Source: Chamaecrista fasciculata
Lineage: Eukaryota > Streptophyta > Magnoliopsida > Fabales > Fabaceae
Reading direction: 5' to 3'
NCBI GenBank assembly: GCA_003254925.1
Contig: QANZ01002928.1
Span: 45,863-109,862 of the forward strand
DNA: 64,000 bases
Position numbers and translations under genes: made by a program. The notes under the pieces are model-generated. The model saw only the letters and a program-made list of their open reading frames with translations. It was not told the DNA's origin and ran no database searches. Numbering within the stretch: the stretch's first letter is position 1; each line of letters opens with the position of its first letter. Shown one piece after another: positions 26,124-35,644 of this stretch.

Positions 26124-26858
26124 ATGGCAACATCGCAGATAGCTAATGGCATTTCAGCAACAGCCAATCATCCCATGACTGACCAGGTGATTAATCAGGT
26201 GCCGGGGATCTGGGGTAACGTGGCCACCGGGCTGATCACCGCCGGCGCGGCGATTGCGGCCGTGATGCTGACCCACAGGTTTACGCTGAAACGGGAAAAG
26301 CAGGCGTCAGAGGAAAAGCTGAACCGGGAGCGCTACTTTATCGCCACCGAGCTGGTCTTTCTGCTTGAGCGGTTTGCCGAAGAGTGCATACCGCCCGCGT
26401 GTGATGCGGGAAAGTTTGATCGTGAGCAGGGGCGGTTGCTATCACAAACTACATTCCCGAAGCTTGATTACGCTACCGTGACCGGAGACTGGCGCACGCT
26501 GACTCCCCGGCTGGTCTACCGCCTGCGCGAGCTGACCGTGATGCAGGAGGAGGCTGTGAGGTTGATAAGCAAAATTGCGGAATGGGATGACTTCATGGAG
26601 CCTGTCGAAACGTTTGCCATACGACAGTACCAGGCAGCACGGCTGGGCATGAAGGCCAAACTCCAGGCTGAACATCTTCGTCGACTGTGCAGTATGCCTG
26701 CCGGCGTCCGCCTGCACGATCAGAAAACCGCCGCCGGTACGCTCTGGAAGCTCTGGCGTAAACATCGCAAGTTTGAGGTTGCTCGTATTGCGCAGGCAAA
26801 AATGTGGCGTGCATTTTCTCAGGATCAGGAGAGCCAGACAGCCTCTGAGCTTAAATGA
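26124..26858 (+). CDS. Membrane-anchored hypothetical protein
   Basis: 244 residues. A membrane segment lies at about residues 32-50 (VATGLITAGAAIAAVMLTH), followed by a charged helix (RFTLKREKQASEEKLNRERYF) and a cytoplasmic helical domain. The pattern of one helix plus a coiled region recalls membrane partners of abortive systems, but no family can be named. It is probably cotranscribed with the cysteine-cluster gene. Confidence 0.55.
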   Translation: MATSQIANGISATANHPMTDQVINQVPGIWGNVATGLITAGAAIAAVMLTHRFTLKREKQASEEKLNRERYFIATELVFLLERFAEECIPPACDAGKFDREQGRLLSQTTFPKLDYATVTGDWRTLTPRLVYRLRELTVMQEEAVRLISKIAEWDDFMEPVETFAIRQYQAARLGMKAKLQAEHLRRLCSMPAGVRLHDQKTAAGTLWKLWRKHRKFEVARIAQAKMWRAFSQDQESQTASELK

Positions 26859-27096
26859 AGCGTTCATGCCACTCTCACTGGTATTTCAATAATTAAAGGT
26901 TTCAGCCATTACTCAGTAGACCATAATACGACCGGAATGATTTCCTATGCGCCGGCGTCGCTGCCGGTGGCCAGGACGACAGCCTCCTTACGCCGCCGTC
27001 CAGTAACCGGGTCAGTTCAGTGGCCATGTTTACGCTACTCCTCTTTGAGTCAGTGGCGAATTTTTGCGTTGCTGACCTCCGGTCGCGGTCTGACCG

Positions 27097-28092
27097 CTAA
27101 CTGAGCGAACGCGTTGCTGATTCATAAGGCCGAAGCAGTATATCGTTCACCTCATGGACGTAAGGCTTAACGTGAAACGGTCCGGGATTATTCAGATAAT
27201 CTGTCAGCGAGATAATTTTTCCCGCCTGTATCGCTGTGTTTATCCACTGTCCGAGACGCGTTTCATCCACTTTCAGCCCGGACCGTGGAATGAATGCCAG
27301 CCTGATGTTATCGCTGTAATGCACGGGCTCGATATAACCAATGTGATCACCGACCAGCTCACTCATTAAACGTTGAAAGCGGGTGTCAGCGTCTTGTCTA
27401 TACCCCATTCCGTCACCCCTTCGCGGCTGGTAAATGAACGCAGCGTACCGGTCCTTCAGCTCGCGGACGGCTTCAGTATTGATCGACAGATGCTCCACCA
27501 CTGCTTCCCTGTTATAGGAGAGGTTATCCCGGATAGCCTGATAAATAACTTTTGCCGCGTGGTGAGAACCTCCGGTGTTTGATACCACATGCCTGTCGTA
27601 CCATTCGTAGTACATCACGTTCACCGGGCTGTCCGTGCGAAATCCTTCTCCTTCGATATGCCGGATATTTTTTTCCCAGTCCTGCAGTGTTTCCGAACGC
27701 AGATTCTTACCCGGGAACATACCCCGGCCCCATGCGGACAGGTTTCTGTACCAGCTTCCGTTAACATGCGGGTTATGGCCTTTACCGAAACCTTTGGAAG
27801 CTGTCAGGCTCTCTATTTTCCTGAAGTCAAAATCCTTAACCGCAGACCTGGTGGAAGAAACGACTTTCCGGAGTATGTGCTGAAGTTCCTCCGGAAGGTG
27901 ATCCACTGAGTAATCGGCGAAAACGGAGTCGAGTCTCAGCATCGTGTCGGCATCAGCAGTTGGTCGAAAGAGCCTGACATCATCAAGATAAAGCAGCGCG
28001 GCCTCATTCATTCTGAAGCTGAAATTTCTGCGAACCAGCCAGTCAGACTGATGCATCAGCGCCGCCCGGATACGCATAAGCAAATCATTCAT
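27097..28092 (-). CDS. Hypothetical protein with GGSHH motif (DUF6685-like, weak)
   Basis: 331 residues, alpha/beta, with no signal or membrane segment. A conspicuous NTGGSHHAAKVIYQAIRDNL segment resembles the GGSHHxA motif I associate with DUF6685-type proteins; this is a weak recollection, not a firm assignment. The His pair could bind metal or act catalytically. It lies between the membrane-protein operon and the FRG gene and is divergent from the latter. Confidence 0.5.
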   Translation of the reverse strand: MNDLLMRIRAALMHQSDWLVRRNFSFRMNEAALLYLDDVRLFRPTADADTMLRLDSVFADYSVDHLPEELQHILRKVVSSTRSAVKDFDFRKIESLTASKGFGKGHNPHVNGSWYRNLSAWGRGMFPGKNLRSETLQDWEKNIRHIEGEGFRTDSPVNVMYYEWYDRHVVSNTGGSHHAAKVIYQAIRDNLSYNREAVVEHLSINTEAVRELKDRYAAFIYQPRRGDGMGYRQDADTRFQRLMSELVGDHIGYIEPVHYSDNIRLAFIPRSGLKVDETRLGQWINTAIQAGKIISLTDYLNNPGPFHVKPYVHEVNDILLRPYESATRSLS

Positions 28093-28215
28093 TAAGTAAC
28101 CTGTTCCCTGTCAGTCACACTGCTGCATGTGTGGGTGGTAGAAGGTGCCGGAGAAATAAAAAGATCATTTTCACGACACTACAATCAGGTATTAATGATA
28201 GCGAAAGCTGCCTAT

Positions 28216-28229
28216 TTTTAATATTAAAA
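28216..28229. repeat. AT-rich palindrome (copy 1), partition-like repeat
   Basis: TTTTAATATTAAAA, a perfect 14-bp palindrome identical to 30026-30039. Both copies are followed within about 50 bp by ATTGTTTTTTGG, so a longer block is duplicated on either side of the FRG gene. Confidence 0.6.
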
Positions 28230-28449
28230 TAAGTGTATTTTGATTTGACTTTAATTGTTTTTTGGTTGTTAAATGCAATCATAATGAACTGCTTCAGGCT
28301 CTGTCTTAAAACCCATGAATCATGTTGCCGGCCAACGGTGTCCGACAACCAGAAAAAACATCCACAGGTGCGGATTTTGTTTATCTGATACCGACAAAGG
28401 AATAAAGTTATTTTACTGATTACTCGTTAATACACCTGAAGGGAAGCGC

Positions 28450-29844
28450 GTGATAAATCTGATAATGAAAGCCAGTGATGGAGACTGGAATGTTCCCGTA
28501 GGAGAGCTTGCTCACAGCTCTATGCTCCTCAGTCGATATCTTGATTACACGAGCGACGACCTATCGAGTATGTACGGAGAAGTCACTAGTAAAGTTATTG
28601 ATGACATTATGAGCATTCCCTGTGTGCTGATGACCGAATTTTCTAAGGAATATGACATTCTAAACCGGTCTCGCCAGTGTTCTAATGTCAGGGTGGGTAT
28701 GCTTGAAAGCGTGGCAGTTGATGGAAAATATATAAAATATACGGTCCGCATTTACTATGACTTCGGGAAAGTGGATGTGGGGAACTACACCGCGCTGGGC
28801 GATCGGTTTATCTCTCACACGTTTGAAACCGGAAGGACTCACTGGGCCATTAAGGATGTCAGCGTTCAGGAGGTACTGTATGCGTTTGAGTTAGGTATTC
28901 CCGATCTGCAAGTTACGCTCAATCGCCAGCCACCACAGTTATCATCGATACTACCCGGAATATTAGAACGTGAGCAGAGCGTAAAGTCGGTTGAAGATTT
29001 TCTATTAAAAATTAACGAGTATCAGGCAAATGATGGGTATGAAGTATTTTACCGGGGACACGAAGACTACCGGTATAAGCTTGAACCTTCCCTTTTCAGG
29101 TCTGAGAAGAGTGTGCCGCTGTACAGGAACAAAGAAACGAACATGATTAACGAGATCCTGACGGCTCATCCGGCCGAGTTTTATCAGGACAATTTCATGC
29201 TCGATAAGCTGGTCCGCATGCAGCACTACGGCCTACCTACGCGGCTGCTTGATGTCACGGCCAATCCGCTGGTTGCCCTCTATTTCTGCTGCGCAGATAT
29301 GCTCGATAAAAACGAGGATAAAGAGAAGGTCGGGGATGTGAAGATTTTTTCCGTCCGGAGGGATGACATAAAATTTTATAATTCTGATACAGTCAGCTGC
29401 ATCGCCAACCTGTCCCTGCTTAACATGGAAGATAAAAGTAAGCTCATACCCGAAACGGAAGTCCCCCTGAATGAGCGCGGAGAAGAAGCACCTGAGATGA
29501 AAAGGCTGATTCATTTTATCCGGGCCGAAAAGCCGTACTTTGAAAACGCAATTCGGCCGGGGGACTTAAGCCGCATCCTGTTTGTCCGCGGAAGAATTGC
29601 TAACCAGAGGATCTCCTCTCAGTCTGGCGCGTTTCTGTTGTTCGGGCATGAAGCTGTGCTGCCGGATACCGGACACAGCGCCCTCACAGTTAACCGTATT
29701 TACGTCAGCAACAAGAAAGCGATCCTGCAGGAGCTCAGCCGGCTCAACATCAAGGCCAGCACCATCTACCCCGGAATTGAAGAGACGGCGAGAGAAATTG
29801 CCCGCCGGACGAAAGGCGAAGAGATCCTGAACAGGGTGAACTAA
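28450..29844 (+). CDS. FRG-domain protein
   Basis: 464 residues. Residues 196-290 hold the FRG domain hallmarks: VFYRGHEDYRYKLEPSLFR and LVRMQHYGLPTRLLDVT, followed by NPLVALYFCC. FRG proteins are frequent in prokaryotic defence islands, and some act as predicted nucleotide or ADP-ribose-related toxins. The N-terminal 190 residues are an unassigned domain. Start GTG at 28450 follows GAAGGGAAGCGC. A terminator follows immediately, so it is monocistronic. It is inserted between two copies of the AT-rich partition-like repeat. Confidence 0.8.
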   Translation: MINLIMKASDGDWNVPVGELAHSSMLLSRYLDYTSDDLSSMYGEVTSKVIDDIMSIPCVLMTEFSKEYDILNRSRQCSNVRVGMLESVAVDGKYIKYTVRIYYDFGKVDVGNYTALGDRFISHTFETGRTHWAIKDVSVQEVLYAFELGIPDLQVTLNRQPPQLSSILPGILEREQSVKSVEDFLLKINEYQANDGYEVFYRGHEDYRYKLEPSLFRSEKSVPLYRNKETNMINEILTAHPAEFYQDNFMLDKLVRMQHYGLPTRLLDVTANPLVALYFCCADMLDKNEDKEKVGDVKIFSVRRDDIKFYNSDTVSCIANLSLLNMEDKSKLIPETEVPLNERGEEAPEMKRLIHFIRAEKPYFENAIRPGDLSRILFVRGRIANQRISSQSGAFLLFGHEAVLPDTGHSALTVNRIYVSNKKAILQELSRLNIKASTIYPGIEETAREIARRTKGEEILNRVN

Positions 29845-29846
29845 AA

Positions 29847-29867
29847 AAAGCCGCAGGTGCGGCTTTT
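29847..29867 (+). terminator. Rho-independent terminator of FRG gene
   Basis: AAAGCCGC - AGGT - GCGGCTTTT directly after the stop codon. Confidence 0.9.
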
Positions 29868-30025
29868 GGTCTTTATGGTTGCCTCTGCGTGCCGTAAGGT
29901 TGTAGCTCAGAGTGAGCCTTCCTTCTGCTGATTTCATTCCTGTTATCAGCATCCCAAGCCATTTCTGTAGCGCCCTCCCCTTTCATGACCAAGTTAGACG
30001 TTGAATTAACCTCTATTAAATATTG

Positions 30026-30140
30026 TTTTAATATTAAAAAGGTATCGCTGTGATGTTGTTATGATTGTTTTTTGGGTTTTTCTCCCTTACAATCGCCCAC
30101 AGGTTGATAAATCCAGGTTACTATCGAATTAATATTAAAA
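30026..30140. promoter_or_regulatory. Partition operator/centromere-like AT repeats upstream of parA
   Basis: TTTTAATATTAAAA (30026-30039) and AATTAATATTAAAA (30127-30140) flank the presumed parA promoter. Related AATATTA-type motifs recur at 30811-30845 between the two par genes and at 31138-31165 after them. Ribbon-helix-helix partition proteins bind such short AT-rich repeats as both centromere and operator. Confidence 0.6.
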
Positions 30141-30155
30141 TGAGGTTTTAATGAT

Positions 30156-30812
30156 ATGATTCTGACGATCGTGAATACCAAAGGTGGCGTGGGCAAATCG
30201 ACGCTGGCAGTTAACATCGCTGTCGCCCGTGCGCTTCAGGGCAAGAAGGTCTGGCTGGTTGACGGTGACAAGCAGGGCTCGTCACAGACGGCGATTCTGA
30301 TCCGTTCGGAAGCAGACGTGCAGCCCGGCATCGCCTGCTCACACTTCCCGGACGGCCCCGTTCTGAGAACGCAGGTACTTCAGCAGAAAGATAATTTCGA
30401 TGACGTCATTATTGAATGTGGCGGACGTGACTCGACTGCCATGAGGGCTGCACTGACGCTTACGGATTACGCGCTGGTTCCGTTTGTTCCGGGCAGCTTT
30501 GAAGCCTGGGCGATGGAAGACGTCGTGAAAATGATGCAGGAAGCGCGCAGCATCCGTGAACCCTTCCCGGCATTTTCGATTCTAAACAGGGCTGACGTTA
30601 ACCCGCGTAGTAAAGACAATCAGGATATGGTGGCAGCCATGTCTGAGTATGCGGATGAGATCCCCGTTCTGGACCACCTCCTGCACATGCGTAAGGCCTT
30701 TGCCAACGCCGCCGGCAGCGGTCGTTCTGTTGTTGAGCTCAAACTGAAAGCGCATGAGAAGCCAGCCAAAGACGAGCTTGAAAAACTCATTTCTATCGTA
30801 TTTAAAGATTGA
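30156..30812 (+). CDS. parA: ParA-type partition ATPase
   Basis: 218 residues. The deviant Walker A KGGVGKST lies at residues 9-16, DGDKQGSSQTA and IIECGG (Walker B) follow, and the C-terminus is conserved. The short form without an N-terminal HTH is type Ib, which pairs with a small ribbon-helix-helix partner. It moves plasmid copies apart over the nucleoid. Start ATG at 30156. The partner gene follows 44 bp later across an AT-rich repeat. Confidence 0.93.
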   Translation: MILTIVNTKGGVGKSTLAVNIAVARALQGKKVWLVDGDKQGSSQTAILIRSEADVQPGIACSHFPDGPVLRTQVLQQKDNFDDVIIECGGRDSTAMRAALTLTDYALVPFVPGSFEAWAMEDVVKMMQEARSIREPFPAFSILNRADVNPRSKDNQDMVAAMSEYADEIPVLDHLLHMRKAFANAAGSGRSVVELKLKAHEKPAKDELEKLISIVFKD

Positions 30813-30856
30813 TGTGATATTATTATAATATTACTTAAGTATTAAGGTGATGTTTA

Positions 30857-31126
30857 ATGGCTATTACTTCCAGACCCAAAGCATCATCTGTGCCGCCGCA
30901 GGAACAGGCGCAGATTGAAAAATTCATCAATGACGCTCCCGACGGAAACAAAGTGGAAAAGCGTGGCGTCAAAAAAGGTCAGCGTGAGCAGATCACGGTC
31001 ACATTCGATACCACCATCATTGCTCAGCTTGACGACCTTGCTCAGCATGAAGGGCTGTCCCGTGCTGCACTGATCCGGATGGCAGTACGGCAGCTGCTGG
31101 ATAAAGGTGCGCAGGTAGGCGGATGA
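30857..31126 (+). CDS. Ribbon-helix-helix partition partner (ParG/ParB-like)
   Basis: 89 residues. A flexible, basic N-terminus (ITSRPKASSVPPQEQ) is followed by a ribbon-helix-helix fold: REQITVTFDTTIIAQLDDLAQHEGLSRAALIRMAVRQLLDKG. In type Ib systems this protein binds the centromere, represses the operon, and stimulates ParA through its N-terminal tail. The basic tail and the position after parA support this. Confidence 0.88.
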   Translation: MAITSRPKASSVPPQEQAQIEKFINDAPDGNKVEKRGVKKGQREQITVTFDTTIIAQLDDLAQHEGLSRAALIRMAVRQLLDKGAQVGG

Positions 31127-32256
31127 GGTTGGTTCGCTAGATTAATATTAATATGATATTCAAATGATACCGTTATGACCTTGATAAGGTACTAAATGAA
31201 TATCGTATTAGTGTCTCTTTCTGGTGCGGCTCACTGACAGCGTGCTGCCCCCGCCGTGAACTGCTAATGCGGCATTCTCTGCGCGATGCTGCTGCTTACC
31301 TGCACACGCTGTTCCTCTAAAGTATGGGGGGATAACCGGTCAGACATCCCGTATCCTGCCAGCTTATTGAAATGCTGCACCGGTGAACCTGAGCGCTCTC
31401 AGGTTGAAAGCAGAAGCGTCCTGTTTCTGTTGTCAGCACGTTACGATGTCATGAGCTTGTGTATCCGTATCCGTGCATGATGTTCATGTGTCAGAAGGTG
31501 GTGCTGATCACACGCTCCGGCCCGAACGACATCAGCATTAAGGATGCGGTGCAAACCCGTACCGGCCCGCCATATCTAATCCCTTTCCCTGTAGCTTTTA
31601 AAACCCACTCGTACTGCAGAGGATGGCGTCAGATGTGAGCCATAGCTTTATGCCGGCGCATCCTCATTGGCTTCGCAATCACGTCCTGAATGAGAGCCGT
31701 TTACTTCTCTGCACAGCACAGAACCGGATACTCTCCTCAGACATGTTTACTCAGGATTCTGGCCAGTTGACAGCTATGGCATGAAGACTCTCTTAATGCG
31801 AATTATTATCACCAATAGTTGAAATGACCTTAAAAAGACATTGGTTTAATATTACTTTGAAATCATTTGCATTGTATTTCGACATGCTTGAGCGAATTGG
31901 GGGCCCACTTATAAATAATTCCGATCTGCACGGCGGCGTCCCTGAACATTATTTCCGAATGTGCCGTTTCGTCCAGGTGAAAAAGCACGATTTGCCCACG
32001 GCGGCGGCGAGTTGTCAGGCGGGAACGGGAGTGTAGACACTACATGTGGTGTGCCGTTCGGCTGTCGGAGACACCGGATATTGATTATCCACAGAAGCGG
32101 GGGATAAGGGTGTGGGCAACTGGACAGAAAACCTGAACGTCCAGGCCGGGGAGGGTAACAGAAAATGGGCTAATAACGTATAGCGCCATTGCTACACAAA
32201 TCCTGTTGTATTAAGTTGTATAGCAACTACACTACACTACACAGGTAGGGTGAGCG
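31127..32256. other. Gene-poor region after the partition operon
   Basis: About 1.1 kb. It begins with further AT-rich repeats (31138-31165, AATATTAATATGATATT) that may be part of the centromere. A perfect DnaA box TTATCCACA lies at 32085-32093. The promoter area of the next gene lies at 32200-32250. Open frames in between lack ribosome sites and look like decayed sequence. Confidence 0.5.
32215..32249. promoter_or_regulatory. Operator-like repeats upstream of DinJ/RelB-like gene
   Basis: GTTG-TATAG-CAAC (32215-32227) is an inverted repeat, directly followed by three tandem ACTAC units up to the ribosome site region. Such short palindromes are typical of RelB/DinJ autoregulation. Confidence 0.45.
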
Positions 32257-32799
32257 ATGGCACTGCAACAAATCAGTATTCGTATTGATGACGAACTTAA
32301 ACAACGCACGGATGAAACAATGAAACTGCTGGGAACGAACCCCACGCAGGCCATTACCTTACTCTATCAGTATATCGCGGAGAACGGGAAACTCCCCTTT
32401 ACGGTCAGTTCCAGGCTTCTCAGTTCAGAGGACTACACCCGGAAACTGATTACCACCGCCAGGTCTATCTATCACTTCTGGGATACGATCGCAGGGTCAA
32501 TGGCAAAGGTCAGAACCCAGAGCGGGATGGCCTATTCAATGACACTGGCGGCGCAGGTTTCATCCCTGCACAGCGATCTGATGAATGATAGCGGAACTCT
32601 GCTAAGTGGCGAGGTCGTGTTGTTGATGGACGTTATTGAGTCAATTCTTTCCACGCCGCCATCTTTTTACAACGGCGCGCCGGGAGGACAGGAGTTGCAT
32701 CATAAATTAAACGCCGCTGATCATAATATTCAGGCACTTGAAAAGCATCATGGGCTGCCCGTTCAGCAACGGCAAGATATTAACGGCGGAAGAAATTAA
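32257..32799 (+). CDS. RelB/DinJ-family antitoxin-like protein with long C-terminal extension
   Basis: The N-terminal 50 residues (LQQISIRIDDELKQRTDETMKLLGTNPTQAITLLYQYIAENGKLPF) are a clear RelB/DinJ ribbon-helix-helix. Typical members have about 85 residues, whereas this has 180, with a helical extension unlike known toxin-binding tails. No RelE/YafQ toxin follows; a terminator comes 30 bp after the stop. It could be a free-standing regulator derived from an antitoxin. Confidence 0.75.
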   Translation: MALQQISIRIDDELKQRTDETMKLLGTNPTQAITLLYQYIAENGKLPFTVSSRLLSSEDYTRKLITTARSIYHFWDTIAGSMAKVRTQSGMAYSMTLAAQVSSLHSDLMNDSGTLLSGEVVLLMDVIESILSTPPSFYNGAPGGQELHHKLNAADHNIQALEKHHGLPVQQRQDINGGRN

Positions 32800-32831
32800 C
32801 CCTTTAAGTGGCAAGGATTGACGGTTTGACT

Positions 32832-32852
32832 GCCCCGGAAGGGGCTTTTTTT
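32832..32852 (+). terminator. Rho-independent terminator
   Basis: GCCCC (32832-32836), loop GGAA, GGGGC (32841-32845) and seven Ts, after the DinJ-like gene. Confidence 0.9.
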
Positions 32853-32898
32853 GTGGGCGCTGGACAGAATAACTGTTATGTCCAGATTGGAGCGGGGA

Positions 32899-33942
32899 TT
32901 ACCTGAGGTGTGCAACCGGAATATCATCCCAGCGGGTAGTCCACGCCGGTGAAAGCATCTCACGCTTCATCTTCCATTCGGTACTTATTCCCTGACCTGC
33001 AAACCACACGTTGCCCAGCCCGGACTGGTTAATACCATCGAGCACCTTCATGAGCTGCGCACTGTTGGCCCTGGGCTGCGCGTCGTCAAAGAGGCTGAGC
33101 TGGCTGACCCCACTGGGGGTGAAGTCATCGAGCATAATGCCGGCCTTCATGTACCGCCGGTCATCAAGCCAGATACGGTCCAGGCTCCGCATAGCCACCT
33201 CAATGATGTCGCGCGTATCTTGCGTCGGCAGCGTCAGTTTTTCACCGGCGGTGTTGCCGTAAAATACTTCGTTCACGGCGTGCGGCGAGGTCCGGATAAA
33301 GACGCTGATGCGCCGGCAGAACTGCCGTTCACCGCGAAGTTTCTCTGCCGCGCGCGTGGTGTAGTGGCATAGCGCCTGCTGCATGGCCACCTTTGAGGTG
33401 ATGCGCTCGCCAAACGACCTTGAGCAGCAAATCTGCTGTTTGGCCGGAGGCAGTTCATCTACAGGGATACAGGATTCGCCGTTCAGTTCGCGCACCGTTC
33501 TCTCCAGCACCACGTTAAAGTCTTTACGGATGAGGGCAGGGTGCGCGCGCGCCAGCTGCAGGGCGTTGCTGATCCCCATGACGTTCAGCCGTTTGCCGAT
33601 GCGCCGGCCAACGCCCCAGACCTCCTCCACGGGCTGATTGGCCAGCAGCGTTTCGGTGCGTTTCGGATTGCCCGGCGTGAGCGCCAGCACGCCGCGGAAC
33701 TGTTTCCACTCCTTGCTGGCCCACTGAGCGGATTTCGCCAGCGTTTTGGTCGGTCCCATGCCGACACCCACGGTCAGGCCCGTGGTGGCCAGCACGTGCG
33801 CGCGCAGGTGCCGGCCAAAGTGCTCAAAGTCCTCGCAGCCATCGATACCGGTCAGATCGAGGAACATCTCATCGATGCTGTACTGCTCGACGCGGGGCGT
33901 CATTTCCTCAAGTGCCGTCATCACTCTCTGGCTAAGGTTATG
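32899..33942 (-). pseudogene. umuC: umuC 3' part, severed by inserted element
   Basis: The translation from HNLSQRVMTALEEMTPRVEQYSIDEMFLDLTG to the C-terminus is closely similar to the intact UmuC at 34002. It keeps the catalytic Asp-Glu pair (SIDE) and the C-terminal DUF4113 region but lacks the first 79 residues. Those residues are present at 46397-46633, where the frame stops at exactly the complementary point (NYALY / HNL). The two pieces are one umuC gene interrupted by 33943-46397. No own start or SOS box is present. Confidence 0.9.
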
Positions 33943-33944
33943 AT

Positions 33945-33959
33945 TTATGTGGAATGGAA
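33945..33959. repeat. Left terminal inverted repeat of the umuC-inserted element
   Basis: TTATGTGGAATGGAA begins 2 bp inside the junction with the umuC 3' fragment. It matches the inverse complement of 46378-46392 at 13 of 15 positions. Confidence 0.65.
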
Positions 33960-34001
33960 AAACAATCGCAGGTAAAGATCATTCTGCATACTCATTTTCG
34001 A

Positions 34002-35282
34002 TTAGATAACGCGCGCAACGGGAATATCTGACCATTTCGTTGTCCACGCCGGGCTGAGCATATCTCGCTTCATTTTCCACTCCGTATCAATCCCCTGACC
34101 GGCAAACCACACTTTCCCCAACCCGGACTGATTAATGCCGTCGAGCACTTTCATCAGCTGTGCACTGTTTTTACGCGGTTGTGCATCATCAAAGAGGTTA
34201 AGCTGGCTGACACCATGCGGCGTAAAGTCATCTAGCATGATGCCTGCCTTCATGTACCGGCGACCATCCAGCCATATGCGGTCAAGTGATCGCATGGCCA
34301 TTTCAATAATGTCCCGGGTATCCTGCGTTGGCAGGCTGAGCTTTACGCCTGCGCTGTTGCCGTAAAACACCTCGTTGACTGCATGTGGTGAAGTTCGGAT
34401 AAAAACACTGATACTTCTGCAGAATTGCCGTTCACCCCTTAGTTTTTCACCGGCGCGTGTTGCGTACTGGCACAGCGCCTGTTGCATGGCCACTTTTGAA
34501 GTAATGCGCTCACCGAAGGATCTGGAACAGCAAATCTGTTGCTTTGCCGGGGGCAACTCTTCAAGTGGGATACAGGATTCGCCATTCAGTTCGCGCACGG
34601 TTCTTTCCAGCACAACGTTAAAGTTCTTCCTTATGAGGGTAGGGTGGGCGCGTGCTAACTGCAGGGCATTGTGAATACCCATCAGGTTAAGGCGTTTGCC
34701 GATGCGGCGGCCTACGCCCCAGATTTCTTCTACTGGCTGATTTTCCAGAAGGGTAGCGGTTCGCTTCGGATTATCTGTTGTCAGTGCCAGCACGCCCCGA
34801 AACTGTTTCCATTCTTTACTCGCCCACTGCGCAGATTTTGCCAGGGTTTTGGTCGGCCCCATACCTACGCCCACGGTCAGACCCGTTATGGCCAGTACGT
34901 GCGCGCGCAGGCGCCGGCCAAAGTGCTCAAAGTCCTCGCAGCCGTCAATACCCGTCAGGTCCAGAAACATTTCATCAATACTGTATTGTTCTACGCGGGG
35001 TGTCAGCTCTTCCAGCGCAGTCATTACGCGCTGGCTGAGATTATGGTAAAGCCCGTAGTTCGAACTGAAAATAAAGACCTTTTCGGGGTAGGGTTGATTC
35101 TTTATCTGGAACCAGGGTGCACCCATTTTTATGCCCAGCGCTTTTGCACCGGCGCTGCGTGCGATAACACAACCGTCATTATTACTGAGTACCACAACAG
35201 GTTTACCGCGCAAATCCGGACGAAATAGCGCTTCGCAGCTGGCATAAAATGAGTTGACGTCAGCAAGTCCAAACATGGGCAT
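34002..35282 (-). CDS. umuC: UmuC-type Y-family DNA polymerase, intact copy carried by the element
   Basis: 426 residues. The start is ATG at 35282 after GGAGG. The N-terminus MPMFGLADVNSFYASCE carries the first catalytic Asp, SIDEMFLDL (D103-E104) the other two, and the C-terminal DUF4113 is complete. With UmuD' it forms error-prone polymerase V for SOS mutagenesis. No umuD precedes it, only a 36-codon frame, although a LexA box lies 190 bp upstream. It would have to use UmuD from the severed operon or the chromosome. Confidence 0.92.
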   Translation of the reverse strand: MPMFGLADVNSFYASCEALFRPDLRGKPVVVLSNNDGCVIARSAGAKALGIKMGAPWFQIKNQPYPEKVFIFSSNYGLYHNLSQRVMTALEELTPRVEQYSIDEMFLDLTGIDGCEDFEHFGRRLRAHVLAITGLTVGVGMGPTKTLAKSAQWASKEWKQFRGVLALTTDNPKRTATLLENQPVEEIWGVGRRIGKRLNLMGIHNALQLARAHPTLIRKNFNVVLERTVRELNGESCIPLEELPPAKQQICCSRSFGERITSKVAMQQALCQYATRAGEKLRGERQFCRSISVFIRTSPHAVNEVFYGNSAGVKLSLPTQDTRDIIEMAMRSLDRIWLDGRRYMKAGIMLDDFTPHGVSQLNLFDDAQPRKNSAQLMKVLDGINQSGLGKVWFAGQGIDTEWKMKRDMLSPAWTTKWSDIPVARVI

Positions 35283-35344
35283 AACTACCTCCAGCAAACA
35301 AGCGTGCTGTTAAAGAGCCATACGGCATTTTGGACAACTAAGGG

Positions 35345-35455
35345 TTACTTTATGCATTGTGAAATCAGGGCCGGATGCCAAAGCTGCATCAGAAACGTCG
35401 TTTCCATTGTCAGGATGCCCGGTGTGGACTGCAACGGGAAGGCTGAAGGACGCAT
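35345..35455 (-). other. Short ORF in the place of umuD
   Basis: A 36-codon frame (MRPSAFPLQSTPGILTMETT...) begins 18 bp downstream of the LexA box and ends 60 bp before the umuC ribosome site. It may be the deleted remainder of a umuD gene, but only the position and the start suggest this. Confidence 0.35.
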
Positions 35456-35472
35456 GTAAGCCTCTACTTGAG

Positions 35473-35492
35473 TACTGTTTTTATAAACAGTA
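35473..35492. promoter_or_regulatory. LexA box upstream of element-borne umuC
   Basis: TACTGTTTTTATAAACAGTA fits the enterobacterial SOS box (CTG-N10-CAG with AT-rich core) fully and is a near-perfect palindrome. Confidence 0.9.
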
Positions 35493-35644
35493 TTAATGAG
35501 CATCAATGCGCTGGCAAGTGAATGATGCATTTCCGTAAAAAGTGAAGCCACATTCCATAAGCTGGTTGCAGATAACGTCTGCTGTGAGCAATGAGTTCAC
35601 TGGGCTACCGGCCTGTCAGGAGGGGCTTTTCAGCACTTTGAATT

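Noticed and set aside
26880..27060. Possible gene fragment reading MATELTRLLDG on the minus strand
   Set aside because: Weak resemblance to UmuC C-termini and too short to support.
31286..32036. Short plus-strand frames after the partition operon
   Set aside because: No ribosome site, family or coding pattern; treated as a gene-poor region.
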